Assembly (NCBI RefSeq): GCF_024734895.1
Contig: NZ_CP091430.1
Location: 6,094,501 to 6,158,500, forward strand
Direction: 5' to 3'
DNA length: 64,000 nt
DNA from: Paenibacillus spongiae
GTDB lineage: Bacteria; Bacillota; Bacilli; Paenibacillales; Paenibacillaceae
Position 1 is the stretch's first letter. Every line of letters starts with the position of its first letter. The position numbers were made by a program, and so were the translations under genes. Below are positions 1 through 7,486 of this stretch, in pieces. A model generated the notes under the pieces. The model was not told the DNA's origin, did not search any database, and worked only from the letters and a program-made list of their open reading frames with translations.

Positions 1-1010
1 GGAAAATCCAAGCCGTTGTGCTTGATATTCCCTACGTGCCGTACGGCGGCTTGAATGTAAGGACTTTCATCGGCAACCACCCTTCTCGAGGTCCAATCCA
101 CGAAATCGGGCGAAGGAACGTAACTGTAGGTATGCAAGGTTTTCCCTTCTTTAAGCAAAGGGTTCGCGGCAAAGCCGACAACTGCGCCTGAGTCCAATCC
201 TCCGCTTAAGCTTGCGCCGACCTGCCGGAATGTCCGAAGCTTCGACGCGACGGCTTCCTGGAAAACGTCTCGAAACGCTTCCTCGTATTCGCCGTTCGTT
301 TTCAGCCGAAGCTGCTCCCGAGGCGCTTCCAACGAATCGTACTGCCCCAGCGCCAATTTCCCGTCCTCGACCGTAAGCCAGTGTGCCGGAGGCAACTGCT
401 CGATATCGCGGTATACCGTGGCATTCACCTCGATGGAGTCGAGAATAATGGGAATCGCCAGAAACTCCGCAAACCATGACTCGTTAAGCGCCTTCTTGAC
501 GCCGGTTAGTTCGAATAACGGATTGACCGCTGTGCAAAAAGCGAACTGCCGCTCTTGCCGGTGATAATACAGCGTACGGCTTCCCAATAAATCGCGGGCT
601 CCGAACAGAAGGCGCTTCTTCTCATCCCAGAGGACAAAGGCGAAATCGCCGATCAAATAGCGAGGGGCTGCCCTCTCCCATTTCAGGTATGCCAATAAAA
701 TAAGCTCGCTGTCGGTCATCCCTTTCCGCCGGTCATGATCTACCTGCAGCCGGTTAAACAATTCCTCCCGGTTGTCGATGATCGCATCCGCGGTTATGGC
801 CAGCCGATTGAGACCGTCATAATAGGGCAGACGTTCATGGACCGATTCCGGAGTAATCCATTGGGCATGGCAGCCCAGAAATACGGGTCCGCCTTGCCAG
901 ATTTGCACGTCATCGGCCGGGTATCTTCGCAATGCTTGCATAAGCTTCTTGCTGTCCTCTATCGATACAGTCTCTTCGTCATAACAAAGAATGCCGGCAA
1001 TTGCGCTCAT
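1..1010 (-). CDS. Second lasso cyclase-like asparagine synthetase homologue (partial, 3' end outside window)
   Basis: About 336 N-terminal residues are visible; the gene runs off the left edge. An N-terminal class II glutamine amidotransferase-like domain is followed by the ATP-pyrophosphatase domain with the SGGLDS loop at about residues 269-274. The protein starts MSAIAG, so the Cys2 nucleophile of true glutamine-dependent asparagine synthetases is Ser, as expected for a lasso cyclase that activates a side-chain carboxylate with ATP instead of transferring ammonia. It reads as a close paralogue of the protein at 4287-6227 (shared blocks such as WITPESVHERLPYYD and GMTDSELILLAY). ATG start at 1010 has GGAGG seven bases upstream. 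It ends the visible lasso locus, 141 bases after the nucleotidyltransferase. Its substrate is unknown; a second precursor could lie outside the window. Confidence 0.88.
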   Translation of the reverse strand, partial: MSAIAGILCYDEETVSIEDSKKLMQALRRYPADDVQIWQGGPVFLGCHAQWITPESVHERLPYYDGLNRLAITADAIIDNREELFNRLQVDHDRRKGMTDSELILLAYLKWERAAPRYLIGDFAFVLWDEKKRLLFGARDLLGSRTLYYHRQERQFAFCTAVNPLFELTGVKKALNESWFAEFLAIPIILDSIEVNATVYRDIEQLPPAHWLTVEDGKLALGQYDSLEAPREQLRLKTNGEYEEAFRDVFQEAVASKLRTFRQVGASLSGGLDSGAVVGFAANPLLKEGKTLHTYSYVPSPDFVDWTSRRVVADESPYIQAAVRHVGNIKHNGLDF

Positions 1011-1151
1011 ATTTCCTCCGGTGTTGCTTGACATCCCGCTGCGCGGATTCGTTTTATCATATCCGGCAGTAAAAATGCCTTATTTTTATATTATTTCGAA
1101 TATTCACTTAACTTTAAGGGGGCGTCCCTGGGTTAGCATGTGGAGGGCTTA

Positions 1152-2318
1152 TCATATTTCCTGCCTCACCTGCCGCCATAACCAAACGAACGGCCTTAAA
1201 GGAAAATATAGAAAATGCAAGGCCTTCGGAAGCGGCAGCGCCTCTGTATCCCGGAAGCTGGGATATAACTGACTGATCAAATAAACCGACTTTTGCCGCT
1301 TCGTCTTCAATGCAAACAAATATCGTTTATACGTTCTGTCCAATTCCTTGGAGCCCGGCGCAAAAGAGACCATGTCCCGGATGAAATAGAGCGAACGCTG
1401 CGCCAGTTCGCGCTGATGCGCGCCTAGGAGCATCGGCCCTGCTTCATGCGGAATCGGCGTGCGGAACAAGCCGGAGGCCAGCGTAAGCGCCTGCCCGCCC
1501 AAATGCAGACAGCGGTAACGGCGCATGAGCGGGATGAGCATGCCCCAATTCAAGTTTCGGCGCGCCATCCTGTCGATGTCCGCCAGCCAGCGGAGCCGAA
1601 ACCAGCCGTGACGGGCGCCATGCGATACGAGATACATGAAGAGGTCTTCGCTCCCGAGCAAAAAGACGTCATGTTTGGAAAGCGGGCTGCGCCTTCTCCG
1701 TTTCCAGAGCTCTTCGAACGGCGGTTCTTTCCCCATGTCGGAATTGAGCCGCCAATGAATTTCCAATTGAATTCTCGTTTGCGGGTGCGTAAAGGAAATA
1801 TGGTGAACCTTCCACTTCCAGTTGAATACGCGCGGAACGCTTTTATCGCTATTATAGCCAAGCTGCAGCAGCATGTTCTCCACGGTCTCGACGTCGGCTA
1901 TCGGAATGAGAATGTCCAAGTCCTTGGACGTCCTGAGCGAGAGATCCCCGTATAAATCCTGGGCAAGCACCGGCCCTTTCAGGACTAACGGAAGTACTCC
2001 GTTCTCCTGAAAGGTCCTGCAAACCCGTTCCATTTCTCCGCTTAAACGAAGCATTTGAAACGTATTTTGAACGAAATCGCGATGAAGGGCTTGCAGAACA
2101 TCGGCAGGAATCAATTCGCTGGTTTTCATAGTGGCATACAGCTGCGGATAAACCCGGTGATGTCGGACCAGTGCCAGAAATTGATTCCAATCGATGTTCG
2201 GCAGCGATGGTTTATCCGATTGCTGCGCTTGTGGATCGGCACCCGTCCGCAAGAACGCCAGCATGATGTTTAATTCCTCCGGAAAAGCCCTTAAATCAAG
2301 CGTACAATCGTTATCCAT
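1152..2318 (-). CDS. Nucleotidyltransferase family protein (PF14907-like) of lasso peptide locus
   Basis: A 388-residue protein with the signature of the bacterial nucleotidyltransferase family often found next to HPr-kinase-like and PqqD-like genes: LKGPVLAQDLYGD followed by RTSKDLDILIP, where the two Asp residues of the polymerase-beta fold would bind metal. The ATG at 2318 is chosen because it lies two bases after the TGA of the B2 gene, giving translational coupling; a longer frame to 2543 would overlap B2 heavily. Related enzymes occur in Bacillales lasso clusters of the paeninodin/pseudomycoidin type. From memory, they further modify the phosphorylated peptide; the exact group added here cannot be read from sequence. 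Confidence 0.82.
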   Translation of the reverse strand: MDNDCTLDLRAFPEELNIMLAFLRTGADPQAQQSDKPSLPNIDWNQFLALVRHHRVYPQLYATMKTSELIPADVLQALHRDFVQNTFQMLRLSGEMERVCRTFQENGVLPLVLKGPVLAQDLYGDLSLRTSKDLDILIPIADVETVENMLLQLGYNSDKSVPRVFNWKWKVHHISFTHPQTRIQLEIHWRLNSDMGKEPPFEELWKRRRRSPLSKHDVFLLGSEDLFMYLVSHGARHGWFRLRWLADIDRMARRNLNWGMLIPLMRRYRCLHLGGQALTLASGLFRTPIPHEAGPMLLGAHQRELAQRSLYFIRDMVSFAPGSKELDRTYKRYLFALKTKRQKSVYLISQLYPSFRDTEALPLPKALHFLYFPLRPFVWLWRQVRQEI

Positions 2319-2320
2319 AT

Positions 2321-2788
2321 TCAGGCACCTTCCATCCTCTCCCCGCGTTTTTCCGATCCGAATAAGGCCACCACCGTGAACATCCGCATTTCCTCGGCTC
2401 CGGTCACATAGAAGGGCCCGCTTCGAAGCCAAGCATGAGCGATCATCTTCCCTTCGGCATCCCTCGCCGTTCCCAAATAAAGCGTACTCTCGATCTTCCG
2501 CCGTTCCAGCATTTTTTTGGCGGCGATCGCCCTGACCAAACATTGGCTTTCCCAGAACGTGTGGCGGCTCATGACCCCGACCGCCTTCGATACGCAGCGG
2601 ATTGTGTTCTCATCCGACGGAATGCGAGCCATCGGCGTTTCCACCAAGCGTTTTCCTAGGGAAGGCGCGATCGTGGAGAACGGCATCGCTTTCATCACGC
2701 GTGCCAGCCCCAAATACATCAGCGCTTCCAGCATCAGCCGCTTCCTCTCCCCAGGCAATGACAGAAACTTCGCCAGGTTACGCTTCAC
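2321..2788 (-). CDS. Lasso peptide leader peptidase (B2 protein)
   Basis: A 155-residue transglutaminase/cysteine-protease-like protein of the B2 type, which in split Firmicute lasso systems cuts the leader once the B1 protein presents it. Visible are Cys83 in ESQCLVRAIAA, the usual active-site context with an upstream WESQC turn, and His118 in AHAWLRSG, the predicted catalytic pair. The length fits a stand-alone B2 without the fused recognition domain. Its start overlaps the end of the PqqD-like B1 gene by 11 bases and it is followed two bases later by the nucleotidyltransferase, so B1 and B2 should be made stoichiometrically. Confidence 0.9.
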   Translation of the reverse strand: MKRNLAKFLSLPGERKRLMLEALMYLGLARVMKAMPFSTIAPSLGKRLVETPMARIPSDENTIRCVSKAVGVMSRHTFWESQCLVRAIAAKKMLERRKIESTLYLGTARDAEGKMIAHAWLRSGPFYVTGAEEMRMFTVVALFGSEKRGERMEGA

Positions 2789-3074
2789 CTTTCCGGACCT
2801 CGATCAACGCTTCCTCCTGCAGGTTCCTCAGAAATGCGGTCACCTGTTCCTCGCAAACCGAGCGCTCGACGTTGTATTCGGCCACGAGCTCGTCAACCAG
2901 CTGTCTTACCGGGATTGGCGAAGCGATAAGCTCCCAAACCCTGCCGCCGATCGCGCCAAGATTGTAATATTTTCCGGAATCGACGCAGAACATGACCTTC
3001 TCCCCGCTCATGTCGCTAACAACGCTGCCCGCCGACTGAACGACCGTTTGTTCTTCAACGTTTGAATTCGTCAT
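2778..3074 (-). CDS. PqqD family lasso peptide recognition protein (B1)
   Basis: A 98-residue PqqD-like protein with the RiPP recognition element pattern: a beta hairpin around VMFCVDSGKYYNLGAIGG, then GRVWELIASPIPVRQLVDELVAEY and a C-terminal helix ending in LIEVRKG. B1 proteins bind the leader peptide and deliver it to B2 and the cyclase. It overlaps the kinase stop by 4 bases (ATGA) and the B2 start by 11. The predicted ligand is the leader of the precursor at 4120-4257, whose W-M-V-P-T-L stretch matches the aromatic-x-x-P-x-L motif these domains recognise. Confidence 0.92.
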   Translation of the reverse strand: MTNSNVEEQTVVQSAGSVVSDMSGEKVMFCVDSGKYYNLGAIGGRVWELIASPIPVRQLVDELVAEYNVERSVCEEQVTAFLRNLQEEALIEVRKGEA

Positions 3075-4018
3075 TTGGCTTCCTCTCCTTCTCTAATCGT
3101 TTGAATGATCTCGGATACGAGTCGATTGACCGTAAACCCTTCAAGCGGCCTGTTTAATTGATACCCCTTCATTTGCTTAGCTATGCCCGCCGAAGCCTTG
3201 AAATGCCATTGCTCCAGCCCGAGACGGCGAATCCGTTGGTTCCGGTACGTATGAAGCAGCATGACGCCAAGCCGTTCGAGATTCGGCAAGGGTCTAACGC
3301 TGACTGCTTCCGCCTGCGACTTTACCAGCTCGAACGCTCCCGCAAACGGGATTGGATCGTCGCAAAATCGGATGGCCGCCGGCACGGCGTATTTCGCGGT
3401 TTTCCGGTAAACCGGCCGATAATTCCCGCGTTCCATGCTCATGCCAAGATCGAGGCATTCCCGCCACAGCTTCTGCTGCGGATAGGATGGCGCAACCACA
3501 GGCATTCCGCCGTCGTCCGCCAGGGTAACCGCAATGACGTCGTCGCTTACAAGCCGATGCCCCTCACTGACAAAAGCGGCCGCGAGCGTCGATTTCCCCG
3601 CTCCCGAATCGCCAAGAAAGGCATACGCTTTGCCGTCGATTTCGACCGCGCTTCCGTGCAAAGGCAGCGTATTTCGAATCATCAGCAGCGCACCCATGCA
3701 GGGACCCAACAAGTACTCGCGAACTTTCTCCGGATCCGCTCCCGCAAGAGGAGAAACCGTAATTTTGCGTCCATCTTCGATGCAATAAAAGGCCGTCTCC
3801 GGAATAAGAAACAGAAACCGGTTATCGATGCGCGCGAAATTACTGCCGGCGGACTTCAATTGGACCCATAACCGGTCCGGAACGCCCGTTTCAATGACGA
3901 TATCCACATTTGCACATTCTTCTACATCAACGGATACGGGCAGCTCAGGCAGCGGAATTTCGCTTGAAATCCGTAAGCCGAAGGCCATATATACGGTTTG
4001 CTGCACCACTGATATCAT
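3071..4018 (-). CDS. HPr kinase-like lasso peptide kinase (PadeK-type)
   Basis: A 315-residue HPr-kinase-related protein. The P-loop GDSGAGKST lies at about residues 136-144 and the SDDV acidic motif about 20 residues later; an HGSA motif precedes the P-loop, as in HPr kinases. The N-terminal 100 residues form an unrelated domain. In the paeninodin system a homologue (PadeK) phosphorylates the C-terminal Ser of the precursor, and the precursor here also ends in Ser. The ATG at 4018 is chosen over an in-frame GTG at 4027 because AGAGAGGTG sits six to seven bases upstream; using the GTG would place it inside that ribosome binding site. Confidence 0.88.
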   Translation of the reverse strand: MISVVQQTVYMAFGLRISSEIPLPELPVSVDVEECANVDIVIETGVPDRLWVQLKSAGSNFARIDNRFLFLIPETAFYCIEDGRKITVSPLAGADPEKVREYLLGPCMGALLMIRNTLPLHGSAVEIDGKAYAFLGDSGAGKSTLAAAFVSEGHRLVSDDVIAVTLADDGGMPVVAPSYPQQKLWRECLDLGMSMERGNYRPVYRKTAKYAVPAAIRFCDDPIPFAGAFELVKSQAEAVSVRPLPNLERLGVMLLHTYRNQRIRRLGLEQWHFKASAGIAKQMKGYQLNRPLEGFTVNRLVSEIIQTIREGEEAK

Positions 4019-4052
4019 ACCGTTCACCTCTCTCGCCGTTAATGAAGGAAGA

Positions 4053-4089
4053 TGTCCTTATATAATCCTTAGCGGATGGTATAAGGACA
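4053..4089 (-). promoter_or_regulatory. 10-bp inverted repeat between precursor and kinase genes
   Basis: TGTCCTTATA (4053-4062) and TATAAGGACA (4080-4089) are perfect complements around a 17-base loop. The hairpin lies in the 101-base gap between the precursor stop and the kinase start. No run of U follows, so it is more likely an mRNA-stabilising or processing hairpin, or a partial terminator, that would let the small precursor be made in excess of its enzymes. The inverted repeat is seen; the role is inferred. Confidence 0.5.
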
Positions 4090-4119
4090 CATAAGGAATA
4101 AGTGAAGAGAAAAGTAAAC

Positions 4120-4257
4120 TTAGCTTGGATTGTAGATGTCTATATCGTCTGTCGTAACGAAGTCGATCGTTGTGATGCCTTTGCCATACATCGTTTCACT
4201 TACGTTGAGGGATTCCAGAGTCGGAACCATCCATTCTTTTTTCTCTTCGTTTGTCAT
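4120..4257 (-). CDS. Lasso peptide precursor (paeninodin-like), 45 aa
   Basis: A 45-residue peptide with a strong ribosome binding site (AAGGGAGGTG) before its ATG. The leader is residues 1-23 and carries W-M-V-P-T-L followed by LNVSETM: the aromatic-xx-P-x-L recognition motif and the conserved Thr at position -2 of the cleavage site. The predicted core is residues 24-45. Ring residues YGKGITTID match the paeninodin pattern with Gly at core positions 2 and 4 and an Asp at 9, so a 9-residue Tyr1-Asp9 macrolactam is expected; the tail is FVTTDDIDIYNPS, acidic with a C-terminal Ser for phosphorylation. A Tyr at core position 1 is less common than Gly or Ala. It sits between cyclase and kinase genes. 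Confidence 0.9.
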   Translation of the reverse strand: MTNEEKKEWMVPTLESLNVSETMYGKGITTIDFVTTDDIDIYNPS

Positions 4258-4286
4258 GTTTCTCACCTCCCTTCAGTATTTTCCCT

Positions 4287-6227
4287 TCACTGCATTCGTT
4301 TCAGGAACCGGTATATGATCAGGCTCCGCATCAGCATTCTCATCTCCGGCTGGAAAGCCTGCTCCGGACGCGGTTCCACGCCGAGCCGCAAAACGGCTTC
4401 TTTGATCCGGTCGACATGGAGATAAGCTGCCGCGATGGGATCGTCGCAAAGCTGCCGCAGCTCGCTCTCGAGTAATTTCCATCCGGGAATGATGCGGTGT
4501 ACCCAATCGGCTCCCTGTACGCCCCGCACGCGCTGATTCAGCCGTACTTCGTCGGGCAAATAATGCTTCGTCGCCCTCCGGATCAGCGCGCGATCCAATC
4601 CGTTTCGAACATATTGCTCCACCGGCACCGAGAAGCAGAAGCGAACGACCCTGGGATCGCAGGTCGGATCGCGCTCCCATACGCCGTAGCGCAAGGACAA
4701 TTTGGTTGCCGATGCGCCGTTCTTGTTGCCGACAGGCAAGCTCTTCATCTTTTCCTTCCGAAGCTCCAGCGGATCGGCGATCATGGAGCCGTTCACGCCG
4801 ATCCCGCTGTCCCGAAGCTTGGCGAACACGTCGGTCCGCCTGGCAAAATCGGGATGGATCAGCATCGTCGGAATGTCGGTCCCGCCGTCCGTGTTCGAAC
4901 GTTTGGCGAGTATGGGGAAGGCCTCTTTGCAAATAATGGACATGAGGCGCTTCCCGCCGATTCCTTTATTGGCGCTGTACAGACGAAACTCGCGCATGAA
5001 TTGCTGCCATTTCAGCTTCCTTAGCAGCTCCGCGTAATAATATACGGCAGGTCCCCACGAGACCGTGAAATTCCCTCTAGCTCCGGTTAACAGGACGCCT
5101 ACTCCCTGCTGTCCGGCCTGCTCGTGCATCCCTTTCAGCCAGAACGAATTCTCGAAAAACTTATAGGGCGTTTCAAGGATGTCCAGCCAATCGTCCACCT
5201 GGGACATCGGACTGACCCCCTCGAAGTCCATATACCGCTCCGAGATGTTTCCCGCATGGCGAACCGTGGCTTGAATGAACCGGCTCTCGTCGGCTATCGC
5301 GCTTGAAGGCGTCCAATCAACAAAATCGCGTGTTGGGATAAAGCTGTAGGTATGCAGCGATTTCCCTTCTTCCCGCAAAGCGCGCGCAGCGAAGCTGGCG
5401 ACCGCTCCCGAGTCCAAACCGCCGCTTAACGTCGCTGCCACCTGGCGATGCGTCCGGAGTCTGGACTTCACCGCTTCCCCGAATACGTCCCGGAACGCCT
5501 CCTCGTACTCTCGGTCGGATTTGAGCCGCAGCATCTCCTTCGGCTCGAGGGAGCCGTGAGCGGAGAGCGAGACTCGTCCGTCCGAGACGGTAACCGTATG
5601 CGCCGGCGGCACTTGATGAATATGCCGGTACGGCGTGGAGCCGACGTCCGTTGATTCGTACATTTCCGGAATGGCCATGAATTCCGCGAGCCAAGGCTCG
5701 TAAAGCTCCTTCGCGACATCCGGCAGCGCAAACAAGGGCGCGATCGTCGTTCCGAAGGCAAAACGCCGGGCATCGCGATGATAATACAGGCAGCGGTTAC
5801 CGAACAAGTCCCGCGCGCCGAAGACGAGCCGCTCCTGTTCATCCCAGATGACGAAGGCGAAATCGCCGACCAGATGCTTCGGAGCTTCCCGCCCCCATTT
5901 CCGGTAAGCAAGCAAGATAAGCTCGCTGTCGGTCATGCCGGCGCGATCGGTAGGACGAACCTGCAGCAGGTCAAACAATTCCCGGCGATTGTCGATAATG
6001 GCATCCGCAACGATCGCCAGCCTTAACGTCGGATCGTAATAGGGCAGCCGTTCGTGTACGGACTCGGGCGTAATCCATTTGGAACGGCAGCCGAGAAAGA
6101 TAGGACCGTCCGTCCAGGTTTGGACATCGTCGGCGTCGTATCGCTCCATGGCTTCCATCATGGCGCTGCCGTCCGCGGACCCGGCAGGCTGCCCGTCGAA
6201 CCTGAGCAGGCCGGCAATGGCGCTCAT
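4287..6227 (-). CDS. Lasso cyclase, asparagine synthetase homologue (PadeC-type)
   Basis: A 646-residue protein with an N-terminal class II amidotransferase-like domain (about 1-210) and a C-terminal ATP-pyrophosphatase domain with SGGLDS at residues 268-273. It should adenylate the core Asp9 carboxylate and close the lactam with the core N-terminus. It starts MSAIAG, lacking the Cys2 needed to use glutamine, as in other lasso cyclases. It lies 29 bases upstream of the precursor gene and overlaps the sulfotransferase stop by 4 bases (ATGA). The near-identical layout of the partial protein at 1-1010 shows a duplication. Which of the two closes the ring is not shown by sequence. Confidence 0.88.
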   Translation of the reverse strand: MSAIAGLLRFDGQPAGSADGSAMMEAMERYDADDVQTWTDGPIFLGCRSKWITPESVHERLPYYDPTLRLAIVADAIIDNRRELFDLLQVRPTDRAGMTDSELILLAYRKWGREAPKHLVGDFAFVIWDEQERLVFGARDLFGNRCLYYHRDARRFAFGTTIAPLFALPDVAKELYEPWLAEFMAIPEMYESTDVGSTPYRHIHQVPPAHTVTVSDGRVSLSAHGSLEPKEMLRLKSDREYEEAFRDVFGEAVKSRLRTHRQVAATLSGGLDSGAVASFAARALREEGKSLHTYSFIPTRDFVDWTPSSAIADESRFIQATVRHAGNISERYMDFEGVSPMSQVDDWLDILETPYKFFENSFWLKGMHEQAGQQGVGVLLTGARGNFTVSWGPAVYYYAELLRKLKWQQFMREFRLYSANKGIGGKRLMSIICKEAFPILAKRSNTDGGTDIPTMLIHPDFARRTDVFAKLRDSGIGVNGSMIADPLELRKEKMKSLPVGNKNGASATKLSLRYGVWERDPTCDPRVVRFCFSVPVEQYVRNGLDRALIRRATKHYLPDEVRLNQRVRGVQGADWVHRIIPGWKLLESELRQLCDDPIAAAYLHVDRIKEAVLRLGVEPRPEQAFQPEMRMLMRSLIIYRFLKRMQ

Positions 6228-7486
6228 TTCTTCCCCACGCCGCCGGTCAAGTAGGTCGACGCCAGTGTCGACAGCCGGCTGCCGAAGGGAATCAGCGATT
6301 TCAACCGGGAGATTTTTCGGTTCATGGCATCCAGCTGCGATTTTAAATGCCGCTGCTCCATGGCGCCGAGCTCCAGGCGCTTCTCGAGCGCGCGCATAGT
6401 CATCTGCAACTGAAGCGTATTGTCCGGGCGGGTCTTGTCAACCGGAACGTACTGGTGCTCCGTCAACGCCAAGCTTCTTCCTGCGGTTGCTTCGGATTTC
6501 ATCGCATAGCCCTCTTCCCATCTGCAGCCCGTCGCATCCGCCAATTGCTTGGCGCGCAGCGCGATCAGCTCTGTATCCGGCTCCATCTCGAAGCGTACGC
6601 CCGTCAGCTTCTCGGCCTCGTCCAGCTGCTCGGCATAGCCGAGATCGTGAAAGATTCGCGCCCCGAGCGCCCGGCCGTACAGTTCGATCTCCCGCTTGTC
6701 CAATACCCCTTTCCAGATGGCGACTGATTCCTGATTGGGTTCCGTATGGTTCGCCACGAACGGATCGCCTACGCCCATGCTGAAGTATAAGTCGGACTTG
6801 GCGGAGTTCATGAAGTTCCCGTACTTTTCCATTCCCTCTTCGTAATCGCAGCCGAGAAAACGGCAGACTTCCGATAATTGCGCCTTGGGATCCAAAACCA
6901 GTCTTTCGTAATGCAGCCGATGCGCGTACAGGTTATCTTTGGCGAAATATTGATAATACCGGAACAGTCCGACGGTAAGATCGGCGATTTTCATATCGAA
7001 GCCCGGATTGCGCAGGCCTTCCGTCAAATCGAAGCCTACGCCTCTTTGCTGGTTCACCTTCTTATAAGAGGCGAGCACCGAGAACGGGTTCCGGATGAGC
7101 CAGATCCGCCTGGAATGCGGAAACAGCGCGTCCAAAAATTCCAGCAGATAGTAATACCGGGGCGACTTGTCGATGACCAGCTCCGCTCCTGCGCTGCTTT
7201 GCAGCAAGCCGTTATATACCTGAAGCGCGAATGCCCTGCATGCGTCTTCGAAGGTTTCATGCGACAGGACGCCGTTGAAGAATTGGGCTACGATGCCTGT
7301 TCCGCCGTACGCTCTGCGCTGCGGCGATTGCAGGTCAACCAGACTCATAAGAAACCACATTTCCTGAGTCGCGAACATTTTGCTGTGATTTTGGAGCATC
7401 ACCGTAGCCAACGAACTTCCGCTTCTGGGCGTGCAAAGCAAGAAAACAAGATTGTTGCCGTTCGAATCGATCAAATCACTCTTCAC
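6224..7486 (-). CDS. PAPS-dependent sulfotransferase-family protein
   Basis: A 420-residue protein with both cofactor signatures of the sulfotransferase family: the 5'-phosphosulfate loop TPRSGSS at residues 19-25 and the 3'-phosphate motif RNPFSVLAS at 132-140, followed by a lysine-containing stretch. The last 70 residues form a predicted coiled coil (LQMTMRALEKRLELGAMEQ and onward) with a short basic/hydrophobic tail, a type of extension seen in surface-polysaccharide enzymes. It overlaps the secreted glycosidase gene before it and the lasso cyclase gene after it by 4 bases each. The acceptor may be the exopolysaccharide or Tyr/Ser residues of the lasso peptide; sequence alone does not decide. 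Confidence 0.8.
   Translation of the reverse strand: MKSDLIDSNGNNLVFLLCTPRSGSSLATVMLQNHSKMFATQEMWFLMSLVDLQSPQRRAYGGTGIVAQFFNGVLSHETFEDACRAFALQVYNGLLQSSAGAELVIDKSPRYYYLLEFLDALFPHSRRIWLIRNPFSVLASYKKVNQQRGVGFDLTEGLRNPGFDMKIADLTVGLFRYYQYFAKDNLYAHRLHYERLVLDPKAQLSEVCRFLGCDYEEGMEKYGNFMNSAKSDLYFSMGVGDPFVANHTEPNQESVAIWKGVLDKREIELYGRALGARIFHDLGYAEQLDEAEKLTGVRFEMEPDTELIALRAKQLADATGCRWEEGYAMKSEATAGRSLALTEHQYVPVDKTRPDNTLQLQMTMRALEKRLELGAMEQRHLKSQLDAMNRKISRLKSLIPFGSRLSTLASTYLTGGVGKK

Noticed and set aside
1011-1151. 17-codon frame (MIKRIRAAGCQATPEEI) before the partial cyclase, considered as a second precursor
   Set aside because: It has no leader motifs, no acidic ring residue at positions 7-9 of a plausible core, and overlaps the cyclase ribosome binding site and start.
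2319-2543. Upstream extension of the nucleotidyltransferase frame
   Set aside because: It lies entirely over the B2 gene and has no homology; the ATG at 2318 is two bases after the B2 stop.
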